Program-made: the position numbers and the translations under genes
Notes under the pieces: generated by a model
Seen by the model: the letters and a program-made list of their open reading frames with translations, nothing else
Told to the model about the DNA's origin: nothing
Database searches by the model: none
Shown: positions 1 through 7,894 of the stretch, in pieces
How the letters are laid out: the number at the start of each line of letters is the position of its first letter
Position numbering within the stretch: the first letter of the stretch is position 1
NCBI RefSeq assembly: GCF_947258575.1
Contig: NZ_CAMYIV010000011.1
Location: 310,001-374,000 of the forward strand
DNA length: 64,000 bases
Direction of reading: 5' to 3'
Origin: an uncultured Alcanivorax sp.
Lineage (GTDB): Bacteria > Pseudomonadota > Gammaproteobacteria > Pseudomonadales > Alcanivoracaceae

Positions 1-1953
1 ATGGTAATGCGTTTGGGGAACCTGGGGTTGGTGCTGGTAGCGACCAGCGGTATTGCCTGGGCTGAGCAGGAAAGCCACGAACTGGGTCAGATTTCGGTGA
101 CTGCCGGGGGGTATGCCCAGCAGGTGGAAGATGCGCCGGCTTCCATCAGTGTGATCAACCGGGAGCAGATCGAGCAACGCTATTACAAGGATGCCACCGA
201 TGCTCTGCGGGATATCCCCGGGGTGATCGTGACCGGTGGCGGTTCCGGCGATCGCGGCACGGATATTGTCATGCGTGGTATGCCTTCGTCATACACCCTT
301 ATCCTCGTCGACGACAAACGCGTCTCCACCCGCGAAACCCGCCCCAACGGCAGCGCCGGTTTCGAGCAGGACTGGTTACCGCCCTTGCAAGGCATCGAGC
401 GAATTGAAGTGGTGCGCGGGCCCATGTCCACCCTGTACGGCTCCGATGCTCTTGGTGGCGTCGTTAACATCATCACCCGTAAAGTGGCTGACGAGTGGGG
501 TGGCTCGGTCCAGCTGGATACCATCATCCAGGATGATTCCCGATCAGGAGATATCAAGCAGGGTAATTTCAGCCTCAACGGCCCCCTCAAGGAAGGGCTG
601 GTGGGGTTGCAACTCTATGGTCGCTTTCAGGACCGGGAAGAGGATTTGTTTGAAAACGGTTTTGAAGAAAAATCCCTGAAGAACCTGACTGCCAAGGTAT
701 CGGTGACGCCCAGCGAGGATCATGACCTTGTGCTGGAGGCCAGTCAGGTGGATCAGCGTCGTCGTTCGCTGGTCGGTTACAGCGCTCAGGCCACCGGCTG
801 TCGTGGTGGCTGTACGGATTCCGATAATCGCAGCAGCCGCGAAGCGTTCTCGCTGAGCCATACCGGGCGCTGGGCGATCGGTACCTCCGACACCTACGTG
901 CAACGGGAAAGAGCGGAAAACGAAAACCGCGAGATGGTGATTACCAACACCACAGCGAAATCGTCACTGGTAATGCCGCTGGGTAATCATAGGGTCACCA
1001 TGGGGGCGGACTTTATTGAGGAAGCGCTCTCGGACAAGACGTCCAACCGGATTTCCGACCTAACCCGTATCGATACCGCAAAATATGCACTGTTCGCAGA
1101 AGACGAATGGATGCTGACTGATACCTTCTCTCTCACCGCCGGGGCGCGGATGGATGACGATGACAATTTTGGTAGTCACTTCAGCCCCCGACTTTATGGC
1201 GTGTGGGGCTTCAGCCCTCGCTGGACCCTGAAAGGGGGTGTCTCCACCGGTTTTCGTTCTCCCTCGCTGCGGGAAATTACCCCGGACTGGGGACAGGTGA
1301 GTCGTGGTGGCAATATCTATGGCAACCCGGATCTGGAACCGGAAACGTCGGTAAACAAGGAGCTGGGGCTTTACTTCAATGCCGGACGTAGCCTGATGGC
1401 GAACGTCACCGTTTTCCATAATGATTTTGAAGACAAGATAACCCGCATTGCCTGCCCGGTTGCTATTTGTACTGACGGTGCCAACCAGTTCGGCTCTGAC
1501 CCCACCTACCGAGTCAATGTGGACGAAGCGGTAACCCGGGGGGTGGAAGCTGCCCTGTCGACTACGCTGTATCGAGTGCTGACACTGAACCTCAGCTATA
1601 CCTATACGGATTCCGAGCAGAAATCCGGCGAATACAAGGGAGAACCGCTGAATCAGTTGCCGGAACATCTGGCCAGTCTGCAAGCCAACTGGCAGGCCAC
1701 AGATACCGTATCGCCTTGGGCGACTGTGCGCTACCGCGGGGAAGAGAGTCAGCCGACTACCGGGCCTTCCAGCAGTGCCATTATCGCGCCGTCAAATACG
1801 CTGATCGATGCGGGGGTGGGGTTCCGGTTGTCGCCGCAGGCAAAGCTGAACACTGGCATCTATAACCTGACGGACAAGGAAATCCTGATGGATGAGTATG
1901 GTTATGTGGAAGATGGCCGGCGTTACTGGTTGGGGGTAACCGTGAATTTCTGA
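1..1953 (+). CDS. TonB-dependent outer-membrane receptor
   Basis: Outer-membrane active transporter that imports a ligand, probably a ferric siderophore or another iron complex, using TonB energy. A signal peptide covers about residues 1-21 (ending IAWA). A TonB-box-like segment (QISVTA) follows near residue 30. The plug domain carries the signature ERIEVVRGPMSTLYG and GGVVNIITR at about 130-160. The rest is a 22-strand-type barrel ending in a C-terminal Phe (VTVNF). At 650 residues it has normal family length. The plug resembles the FepA/CirA group, but the ligand cannot be read from sequence. The first codon lies at the window edge, so an upstream start and the promoter (Fur box) are out of view. 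A second ATG lies two codons downstream. Confidence 0.9.
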   Translation: MVMRLGNLGLVLVATSGIAWAEQESHELGQISVTAGGYAQQVEDAPASISVINREQIEQRYYKDATDALRDIPGVIVTGGGSGDRGTDIVMRGMPSSYTLILVDDKRVSTRETRPNGSAGFEQDWLPPLQGIERIEVVRGPMSTLYGSDALGGVVNIITRKVADEWGGSVQLDTIIQDDSRSGDIKQGNFSLNGPLKEGLVGLQLYGRFQDREEDLFENGFEEKSLKNLTAKVSVTPSEDHDLVLEASQVDQRRRSLVGYSAQATGCRGGCTDSDNRSSREAFSLSHTGRWAIGTSDTYVQRERAENENREMVITNTTAKSSLVMPLGNHRVTMGADFIEEALSDKTSNRISDLTRIDTAKYALFAEDEWMLTDTFSLTAGARMDDDDNFGSHFSPRLYGVWGFSPRWTLKGGVSTGFRSPSLREITPDWGQVSRGGNIYGNPDLEPETSVNKELGLYFNAGRSLMANVTVFHNDFEDKITRIACPVAICTDGANQFGSDPTYRVNVDEAVTRGVEAALSTTLYRVLTLNLSYTYTDSEQKSGEYKGEPLNQLPEHLASLQANWQATDTVSPWATVRYRGEESQPTTGPSSSAIIAPSNTLIDAGVGFRLSPQAKLNTGIYNLTDKEILMDEYGYVEDGRRYWLGVTVNF

Positions 1954-1964
1954 TGGTTTTTGAA

Positions 1965-1998
1965 ACAAAAAAACGCCGGCTAATGCCGGCGTTTTTTT
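1965..1998. terminator. Bidirectional rho-independent terminator
   Basis: A perfect GC-rich stem (AAACGCCGGC, loop TAAT, GCCGGCGTTT) is flanked by an A-run on the left and a T-run on the right. It lies between the convergent TonB receptor gene and the DUF4168 gene and can serve both. Confidence 0.9.
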
Positions 1999-2014
1999 GT
2001 CTTCAGCCTTACGG

Positions 2015-2413
2015 TTACAGTTTTTCCTGAAGGCTGGCGCGGAAGTCCGCATCATACTGTGCCAGACGAACGATCTGGTTGTATTTTTTCAGTTCCAGGC
2101 CGTTGTCTTCCACGGCTTCTACCATTTTTTGCTGGGCTTCCTGCTGTACTTCCATCGCTTTCTTGGGCTTGTCCTGGTTGGCCTTCAGCTTCTGGGAATA
2201 CTTTTGTTGAATGCCTGCCATGTCTTTCTGAGTGGCAACAAATGCATCCAGGTCAGCATCGGAAAATTCGGATGCATCCGGCAGGTTCTGTTGCTGAGGC
2301 ATGTTCTGGGATTGCGGAGCGCCTTGTTGCGTGCCGGGCTGCTGTGCGGTGGCGGTGGCGGTCAGAGCGCTGGAAAATAGCAGTGCGGCCATGGCGATTA
2401 TTGGCTTTTTCAT
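2015..2413 (-). CDS. DUF4168 family secreted protein
   Basis: Small exported protein of 132 residues. A cleavable signal peptide (about 1-23, ending ATA) is followed by a Gln/Pro-rich linker (about 24-45). A charged helical domain then carries the DUF4168 pattern: FSDADLDAF near residue 51 and LKKYNQIVRLAQYD near the C-terminus. The domain is widespread in proteobacteria and cyanobacteria and has no established function. The periplasm is the likely location. The gene is monocistronic and convergent with the receptor gene. The start is supported by an AAGGAGA-type ribosome site about 8 bases upstream. Confidence 0.8.
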   Translation of the reverse strand: MKKPIIAMAALLFSSALTATATAQQPGTQQGAPQSQNMPQQQNLPDASEFSDADLDAFVATQKDMAGIQQKYSQKLKANQDKPKKAMEVQQEAQQKMVEAVEDNGLELKKYNQIVRLAQYDADFRASLQEKL

Positions 2414-2717
2414 AGATCAGTCTCCTTTACGTCTTCATGCCCCCCTGCATGGGTGAGAGGGCAATGTTGTACCACGGCGTATCGATTCGTCGCGTATGGC
2501 ACCTGCCAATTCCGACAAGTCTGACAGTATCCGTTCCGTGTCTTTTGTTAAGTTATGTAAATAAGTGCTGCAGTCGTCATTCACCGCGTGTCACTGGTAA
2601 TTGACCGTCAAACATCCCGCTACGCCCAACACTTTCCTTTTGACGCTATGACCGTTTCAATAGGTATGTGGACTTTTGTCCACGATGGGACTGATAAGAA
2701 AAACCAAGGAGAGCTGA
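2414..2717. other. Divergent intergenic region
   Basis: 304 bases between two divergent genes for exported proteins. A weak promoter candidate for the rightward gene is TTGACG at 2640-2645 with an AGGTAT-like hexamer 16 bases further on. No strong inverted repeat or conserved small ORF was seen. Confidence 0.35.
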
Positions 2718-3230
2718 ATGTTGAAAAGATCCGGAATTTTTCGCGGAACGCTTGCAGCAGGAATGTTGTTTGCCGGCACGGCGGCACAGGCAGAGTTCTA
2801 CACCGGTGCCCAGGTCAATATGATGAACATCGATCGTGGTTCGGTCAGCAATGTGACCCTCACTGGTCTGACACTGCGTGGTGGCATGGTACTGCACGAG
2901 CTGGTTAGCGCCGAGGTTCATGCCGGCAAGGCATTCGATGATGATTCCTACCGCGGTGTGGAAGTGGAGAACGACTTTCACTACGGCGTCTACGCCCGGC
3001 TGACACCACCGCTGGCCGGTCCGGTTCGCCCCTATCTGATCGGGGGCTACAGCTATGTGGAAAATGACTTCAATGGCGAAACCCTGCGTGACGATGGCGC
3101 CTCCTACGGCGGTGGCTTTGATCTGGGCATGGAAGAGCACATCAGCATGAGCCTGGAGTATTTGCGTCTGGTGGATAATGACTTCGGTACCCAGGAACTG
3201 ATCGGACTGGGGCTTAACTACAAGTTCTGA
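2718..3230 (+). CDS. Small outer-membrane beta-barrel protein
   Basis: 170-residue protein with a signal peptide (about 1-26, ending AQA) followed by alternating amphipathic strands. It ends in the outer-membrane sorting motif LGLNYKF with terminal Phe. Size and pattern (GGYSYVEND, YGGGFDLGM, MSLEYLRL) fit the eight-stranded OmpA/OmpX-like porin family (OMP_b-brl). The transported or bound partner is unknown. It appears to stand alone. An AAGGAGAG ribosome site precedes the ATG. The family assignment rests on barrel pattern rather than a diagnostic motif. Confidence 0.75.
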   Translation: MLKRSGIFRGTLAAGMLFAGTAAQAEFYTGAQVNMMNIDRGSVSNVTLTGLTLRGGMVLHELVSAEVHAGKAFDDDSYRGVEVENDFHYGVYARLTPPLAGPVRPYLIGGYSYVENDFNGETLRDDGASYGGGFDLGMEEHISMSLEYLRLVDNDFGTQELIGLGLNYKF

Positions 3231-3407
3231 GGCAGTAAATGTCGGGTCGTACCGGGGATAAGGCGAGTAGTCCATGTTCCCGGTGCGATTACCGGTTGCC
3301 GTTTCATATGTCTCATAGTTATAAAAGTATCACTATATATTCCTTTATCTTCTTCGCTGACCCCCTATCATGGCACTCGCAATTCCTGTTTTGAGGTGCT
3401 GTAGATC

Positions 3408-4118
3408 ATGGGTAGTGCACAGCTTATTACACGATTCGGAGACAACACCGCCGGCCTGTCCAAAGAGGCACTGGAGGAGCTGAACCGTGTCTATGGTCCG
3501 TTGAGTTTTGAGGAACGTATCGCCCGCGTATTCGAGGATTTTTCCCCCGAGCGGATTATGGTTACCTCTTCCTTCGCGGCGACCTCCGCCTATTTTCTGC
3601 ACATCATCTCAACGATTCGTCCTGAACAGCCAGTACACTTCATCGATACCGGCTATCACTTTGAGGAAACCCTCAAGTATAAGGACTACCTGGTGGAGCG
3701 CTTTGGCCTGACTGTCGTTGACGTGACGCCGGACCCGGATCATCACCAGGTGTCCCTGGAAAACCGCATGTGGGAATCCGATCCCGATCTGTGCTGTCAG
3801 GTGAACAAGGTGAACCCCCTGGATGAGGCCAAGGAAAACTACGACCTGTGGATTTCCAGCCTGATGGGTTGGCAGACCGAGCACCGCGCCGGGCTGCAGG
3901 TATTCGAAGAGCGTGGCGGGATGATCAAGTTCAACCCTATGATCGACGTCACCAAGGAACAGCGCGATAGCTATATCGAAGAACACGATCTGCCGTTCCA
4001 TCCGCTGGTGGCGGAAGGCTATAACTCTATCGGCTGCAGCCACTGTACCTTCAAGGGCGAAGGCCGCGAAGGTCGCTGGAAAGGTCAGCAGAAGACTGAG
4101 TGTGGCCTCCACCTTTAA
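3408..4118 (+). CDS. cysH: Assimilatory adenylyl-sulfate (APS) reductase CysH
   Basis: Thioredoxin-dependent reduction of activated sulfate to sulfite in cysteine biosynthesis. The 236-residue protein has the P-loop-like SSFAATSAY region (54-62). It carries all four iron-sulfur ligands of the APS-reductase subtype: adjacent Cys129-Cys130 (LCCQVNKV) and Cys210/Cys213 (GCSHC). The catalytic cysteine is in the C-terminal ECGLH motif (Cys232). Enterobacterial PAPS reductases lack the four cluster cysteines, so APS rather than PAPS is the predicted substrate, as in Pseudomonas. No other cys gene is adjacent. A strong terminator follows, so the gene is probably transcribed alone. Confidence 0.95.
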   Translation: MGSAQLITRFGDNTAGLSKEALEELNRVYGPLSFEERIARVFEDFSPERIMVTSSFAATSAYFLHIISTIRPEQPVHFIDTGYHFEETLKYKDYLVERFGLTVVDVTPDPDHHQVSLENRMWESDPDLCCQVNKVNPLDEAKENYDLWISSLMGWQTEHRAGLQVFEERGGMIKFNPMIDVTKEQRDSYIEEHDLPFHPLVAEGYNSIGCSHCTFKGEGREGRWKGQQKTECGLHL

Positions 4119-4140
4119 GTCCTTCCTGAACCACACAAAC

Positions 4141-4167
4141 CGGGCGCTTAATGCGCCCGTTTTTTTG
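4141..4167 (+). terminator. Rho-independent terminator after cysH
   Basis: A perfect 7-bp stem CGGGCGC / GCGCCCG with loop TTAAT is followed by a run of seven T. It begins 22 bases after the cysH stop codon. Confidence 0.9.
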
Positions 4168-4231
4168 TTCGGTCGACCCTCTCCCCATTGTTGAGTAGGC
4201 TTTCGGTTTCTCTCTCTCTGCCTGCCAGCCC

Positions 4232-6565
4232 ATGAAGCGACAATATTCCAAAAGACGATTTCTTCTGACAGGCGTGTTGCCTGGGTTGCTACTGATGCTG
4301 GCGGCCCTGCAATGGTGGCCACTGCCCGAGCGACTGCATAACACGCCTTATGCCACCTTGATGCTTGATCGTAACGGCCGTTTGCTGGACGCCCGGATTG
4401 CCGAGGATCAGCAGTGGCGCTTTGTGCCGGTGGATCAGCTGCCTGACAAGTACGAGCAGGCGTTACTGCTGTTCGAAGATCGACGTTTCTACCAACACCC
4501 GGGCATTGACCCGCTAGCCATCGCCCGCGCCATGCGCCTGAACCTGGAAGCGGGCAAGGTGGTCAGTGGCGGCTCCACCCTGACCATGCAGCTGGCCCGC
4601 CTATTGCGCGATGACCCGCCGCGAACCCTGATTGAAAAAGCTCGTGAGGCGCTACTGGCATTGCAGCTGGAGTGGCACTTCAGCAAGCCGGAGATCCTTG
4701 TGCAGTACGCCAGCCGGGCTCCCTTCGGTGGCAACATTGTCGGTTTGCGTGCCGCATCTTGGCGTTATTTCGGCCGCCAACCGGGTGCCCTGAGCTGGGC
4801 GGAAGCGGCCTTGTTGGCGGTGCTGCCCAATTCGCCTTCGCTGATCCATCCTGGGCGTAATCGCGAACGCCTGCTGGCCAAGCGCAATGCTTTGCTGCAG
4901 CAGCTTCACCACCAGGGTGCCATGGCAGAGGCAGATCTTCGCCTGGCGCTGATGGAGCCTTTACCTGCTGCGCCCAGGCCCCTGCCGGGTCTGGCCCCTC
5001 ACTTGCTCAACACTTTGTCAAAGGCTTCCTCGCGGCGACTACTGACCACAACGCTGGATGCGGATATCCAGCAGCGAGTTCAGGAGCTGGCCCGGCAACA
5101 TGGCCGGCGGTTGGTCCGCGATGGAGTGCATAACGTGGCAGTGGTGGTCATTGATCATCAGCAACGGGAGACCCGCGCCTATGTGGGCAATGTCTCCCAC
5201 GGTAATCCTGTGGAATACGGGGCTGCCGTGGATATCGCCAGTGCCCCTCGTTCCACCGGTAGCGTGCTCAAGCCGTTACTGTATGGTTTGATGCTGGATG
5301 ACGGGCGCTTGCTGCCCGGCACCCTGGTGGCGGATCTGCCTACCAACTACGGCGGTTTCAGTCCGGAAAACTTTGACCATGGCTATCGGGGGGCGGTGCC
5401 AGCCCACCAGGCCTTGAGCCAGTCGCTGAACATTCCCGCCGTACGCATGCTGAAAGACTACGGGTTGGGCCGCTTTCATAGCGAGCTACGGCGTCTGGGC
5501 ATGACAACCCTGTTTCGCAGCGCGGAAGACTACGGGCTCACTCTGATTCTCGGCGGCGCAGAGGGGCGCCTGGATGAGCTCACAGCAATTTATGCACAGA
5601 TGATGGCGAGCGCCAGCGGGCTACCAGCAGACCCGGTGCGAACACTGGCAGGGCAGCAGACTGTGACAGCACCGGGAATGGCAATGAGCCCCGGCGCTGC
5701 CTGGCTGACCCTGGAAGCGTTGCGAGAGGTCGCCAGACCGGGCACGGCACAACAGTGGCGACTGTTCACCTCCAGTCAGCCGATTGCCTGGAAAACTGGC
5801 ACCAGCTACGGTTTGCGCGATGCCTGGGCCATCGGCAGTAATGGGCAATACACGGTGGGTGTCTGGGCGGGTAACGGCAATGGTGAACCTGCTCCGTCCC
5901 TTGGCGGGGCAGCGACGGCTGCACCACTGATGCTGGATGTGTTTAGCCTGCTGGGCACGGCGTCCTGGCCACAGCCGCCACTGGGTGAACTGAAAACCGT
6001 TCAGGTCTGTGCCGATGATGGCTACCTGGCAGGGGGGCGGTGCGAGACCGTGGACCAGTGGGCGCCGAGACAAAGCCATTTTCAGGCCGTCACGCCACAC
6101 CATATCCGTGTGCACCTGGATGCTAACGGCCAACGGGTGCACAGCCAGTGCGAATCAGTGAGCCAGATGCATCATCAGGACTGGTTTGTGCTGCCACCGG
6201 CCCAGGCCTGGTTCTATCGCCGTCACCATCCTCGTTATCGGCCCTTGCCCGCCTGGCGTGCCGACTGTGTAGCCGGCGCCCGCGCCATGCAAAGCGAGCC
6301 ACCCATGGCGCTGGTTTATCCCCACGCCGGCACCGCCATTTATATTCCTGTTGAGCTGAATGGTCGTTTGGGCCGGGCGGTGTTCCGCGCCGTCCACCAA
6401 CGCAGCAAGGCAGAACTGTTCTGGCATCTGGACGACAATTTCCTGGGAAAAACCCGACACTTCCACGAACAGGCCATCGTCGCCGAACCCGGCTGGCATA
6501 CGCTGACACTGGTCGACGACCAGGGGTTCCGGTTACGTCATCGCTTCAAGGTGTTGGGGAAATAG
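4232..6565 (+). CDS. pbpC: Penicillin-binding protein 1C (bifunctional peptidoglycan synthase)
   Basis: Inner-membrane, periplasm-facing glycosyltransferase/transpeptidase of 777 residues. An N-terminal membrane anchor spans about residues 9-27. The GT51 domain shows EDRRFYQHPG with catalytic Glu82 and GGSTLTMQLARL (113-124). The transpeptidase domain has SxxK at Ser344-Lys347 (STGSVLKP), SxN at Ser398-Asn400 (QSLN) and KTGTS from Lys521. The C-terminal ~100 residues match the BiPBP_C module. Together these identify the PBP1C branch rather than PBP1A/1B. pbpC often sits beside an alpha-2-macroglobulin gene; none is present here. All catalytic motifs are intact. Confidence 0.95.
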   Translation: MKRQYSKRRFLLTGVLPGLLLMLAALQWWPLPERLHNTPYATLMLDRNGRLLDARIAEDQQWRFVPVDQLPDKYEQALLLFEDRRFYQHPGIDPLAIARAMRLNLEAGKVVSGGSTLTMQLARLLRDDPPRTLIEKAREALLALQLEWHFSKPEILVQYASRAPFGGNIVGLRAASWRYFGRQPGALSWAEAALLAVLPNSPSLIHPGRNRERLLAKRNALLQQLHHQGAMAEADLRLALMEPLPAAPRPLPGLAPHLLNTLSKASSRRLLTTTLDADIQQRVQELARQHGRRLVRDGVHNVAVVVIDHQQRETRAYVGNVSHGNPVEYGAAVDIASAPRSTGSVLKPLLYGLMLDDGRLLPGTLVADLPTNYGGFSPENFDHGYRGAVPAHQALSQSLNIPAVRMLKDYGLGRFHSELRRLGMTTLFRSAEDYGLTLILGGAEGRLDELTAIYAQMMASASGLPADPVRTLAGQQTVTAPGMAMSPGAAWLTLEALREVARPGTAQQWRLFTSSQPIAWKTGTSYGLRDAWAIGSNGQYTVGVWAGNGNGEPAPSLGGAATAAPLMLDVFSLLGTASWPQPPLGELKTVQVCADDGYLAGGRCETVDQWAPRQSHFQAVTPHHIRVHLDANGQRVHSQCESVSQMHHQDWFVLPPAQAWFYRRHHPRYRPLPAWRADCVAGARAMQSEPPMALVYPHAGTAIYIPVELNGRLGRAVFRAVHQRSKAELFWHLDDNFLGKTRHFHEQAIVAEPGWHTLTLVDDQGFRLRHRFKVLGK

Positions 6566-6913
6566 CAGCTGATTTTTCTGCAAATAGAAAATCAGTATTG
6601 CAAGCCAGGCTCTGGATAATGACCGCAATTTAAAGAGTTTATCCTAACTTCGTGTAAGCAATATCTGACAGTCTCTGTAGGTGAAATTTCTTCCCTTTGT
6701 AAATACCAAGCGACTGCTCGTGAGACATCTCACACTAATGCATGTACTACCGTTTCAACTGGCTTAAATTTGCTTAAATAACAAGCAGTCGAGAGGAATT
6801 TCATCACACTTTCGATAAATTTTGGGTTTTTGACTCTGCTCTTCATTACCGAAAAAATCGCCCCCGGATTTTGATCATCGACTGGATTTGTCGAGCAAAT
6901 CTCTGGGGGCGGC
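6566..6913. promoter_or_regulatory. AT-rich intergenic region, probable T6SS promoter and leader
   Basis: 348 bases, clearly more AT-rich than the flanks. It holds a CTGATTTTT/AGAAAATCAG hairpin just after pbpC (6569-6595, no T-run). A perfect inverted repeat GTGAGA-CA-TCTCAC lies at 6720-6733. A direct repeat GCTTAAAT occurs at 6762-6769 and 6772-6779, spaced one helical turn, which is compatible with regulator half-sites. A stem-loop structure adjoins the first T6SS start codon (listed separately). No convincing -35/-10 pair could be fixed by eye. Confidence 0.5.
6859..6911 (+). promoter_or_regulatory. Stem-loop leader occluding the ribosome site of the first T6SS gene
   Basis: CGCCCCC (6859-6865) can pair with GGGGGCG (6905-6911). 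GATTT (6867-6871) can pair with AAATC (6897-6901). Inside lies a 5-bp hairpin TCGAC/GTCGA (6878-6882, 6890-6894) whose 7-base loop TGGATTT contains GGA. The 3' arm holds the only purine-rich stretch before the ATG at 6914, so folding would hide the ribosome site. A GGA in a hairpin loop is the typical CsrA/RsmA recognition feature. The pairing is seen; the regulatory role is inferred. Confidence 0.45.
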
Positions 6914-7402
6914 ATGGATAGCGGCACAAAAAGGAAAAACCGAAAAGCATTGTCATCACGCTCAATCAGCGCATTGGTTTCTGGCGTGTCCCGTCTGGTA
7001 GATGGGCAGAAGCAGTTTGCTGACGAAATGGGTTTGCCTTATGCGCGTATCTTTCAGGACGGTTTTGAAGCGTTCAAGGATGCCCCGGTCGAAGAGGTAA
7101 TTCTTTCCTGGCTGGACTCCGGCAGCGGCGGCCATGAAAACATTGAGCAGCTTTTCGTGGATCTGCTGGGCCACCAGATGGCGTTGGTGGAGGCCCTGGC
7201 GGAAATTCGCAGCCAGCCGCCAATGCGCCCCGCCTCACTACAAAACCTGTTCGGGCTGTTCCAGTCCGGCAGCAATCATCACACACAAGCATCGCATCGC
7301 AGCTATATGGAAGTGACCGCACCTGCGTTCATCGCTGCGTATGCACGTGCCCGGGAGCAGGGACGCTTCGACAGGCCGTTAATGGATAGTCGTTCAAGAT
7401 AA
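6914..7402 (+). CDS. Unrecognised protein at the head of the T6SS operon
   Basis: 162 residues, no signal peptide or membrane segment, soluble and mostly helical in appearance, with a basic N-terminus (TKRKNRKALSSR). Its C-terminal third (LGHQMALVEALAEI ... FIAAYARAREQGRFD) weakly recalls the layout of the C-terminal domain of FHA proteins of the TagH/ImpI/VasC type, which begins with a helix pair around a conserved His and ends near an AY motif. There is no FHA domain, and the resemblance is too weak for a name. It starts the T6SS gene string 22 bases before tssJ, so a T6SS accessory role is likely from position alone. The proposed start follows the structured leader. Confidence 0.6.
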   Translation: MDSGTKRKNRKALSSRSISALVSGVSRLVDGQKQFADEMGLPYARIFQDGFEAFKDAPVEEVILSWLDSGSGGHENIEQLFVDLLGHQMALVEALAEIRSQPPMRPASLQNLFGLFQSGSNHHTQASHRSYMEVTAPAFIAAYARAREQGRFDRPLMDSRSR

Positions 7403-7424
7403 CTTCACTTTGGTAGGTCTCATT

Positions 7425-7868
7425 ATGCGTTTATTCGTTGTAATAGCGTGCGCTTTTCTTTTGTCCGCTTGCGGTACCCCTGCACTGAAATTCGGCGTGT
7501 CGTCCACCGCAGACATCAACAAGAACGAGTATGGCGAACCCCTGGCCGTGGTGGTCAGGGTCTACCAGCTCAAGGACAAGCGCAGTTTCGAAAATGCCAG
7601 TTTTGATGAGCTGTGGAAGGAGGATTACAAGGCATTGGGTAACGACCTGGTGATGAAAGAGGAAGTCACCATGGACCCGGCCTATCAGCGCCACCTGGAA
7701 CTTCCCCGTCATGATCAGGCCGAGTATCTGGCCGTCATGGCGGTCTACCGCGAACCGGAAAACATGAGCTGGCGGGACATCGACGAGATGCCGGGTAATT
7801 TCTTCACCCGCCGTTTTGACAAGAAAGTGCGCATCACCCTCGAGAAGAATCGCATCCTCCTTGACTGA
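7425..7868 (+). CDS. tssJ: T6SS outer-membrane lipoprotein TssJ
   Basis: Outer-membrane lipoprotein that anchors the TssM periplasmic domain in the T6SS membrane complex. 147 residues. The lipoprotein signal ends in the lipobox LLSAC, with Cys at about residue 16. The mature part is a transthyretin-like beta-sandwich with family patterns VVVRVYQL and the EEVTMDP loop. The ATG at 7425 is preferred over a TTG five codons upstream: it gives a compact signal peptide and has GGTAGGT just before it. Followed by tssK after 26 bases. Confidence 0.9.
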   Translation: MRLFVVIACAFLLSACGTPALKFGVSSTADINKNEYGEPLAVVVRVYQLKDKRSFENASFDELWKEDYKALGNDLVMKEEVTMDPAYQRHLELPRHDQAEYLAVMAVYREPENMSWRDIDEMPGNFFTRRFDKKVRITLEKNRILLD

Positions 7869-7894
7869 ATGACCTTGATTTGACGAGTAGTGCC

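Noticed and set aside
2588..2908. Open frame crossing the promoter and start of the small barrel gene
   Set aside because: Overlaps a well-supported signal-peptide protein in another frame and has no domain features.
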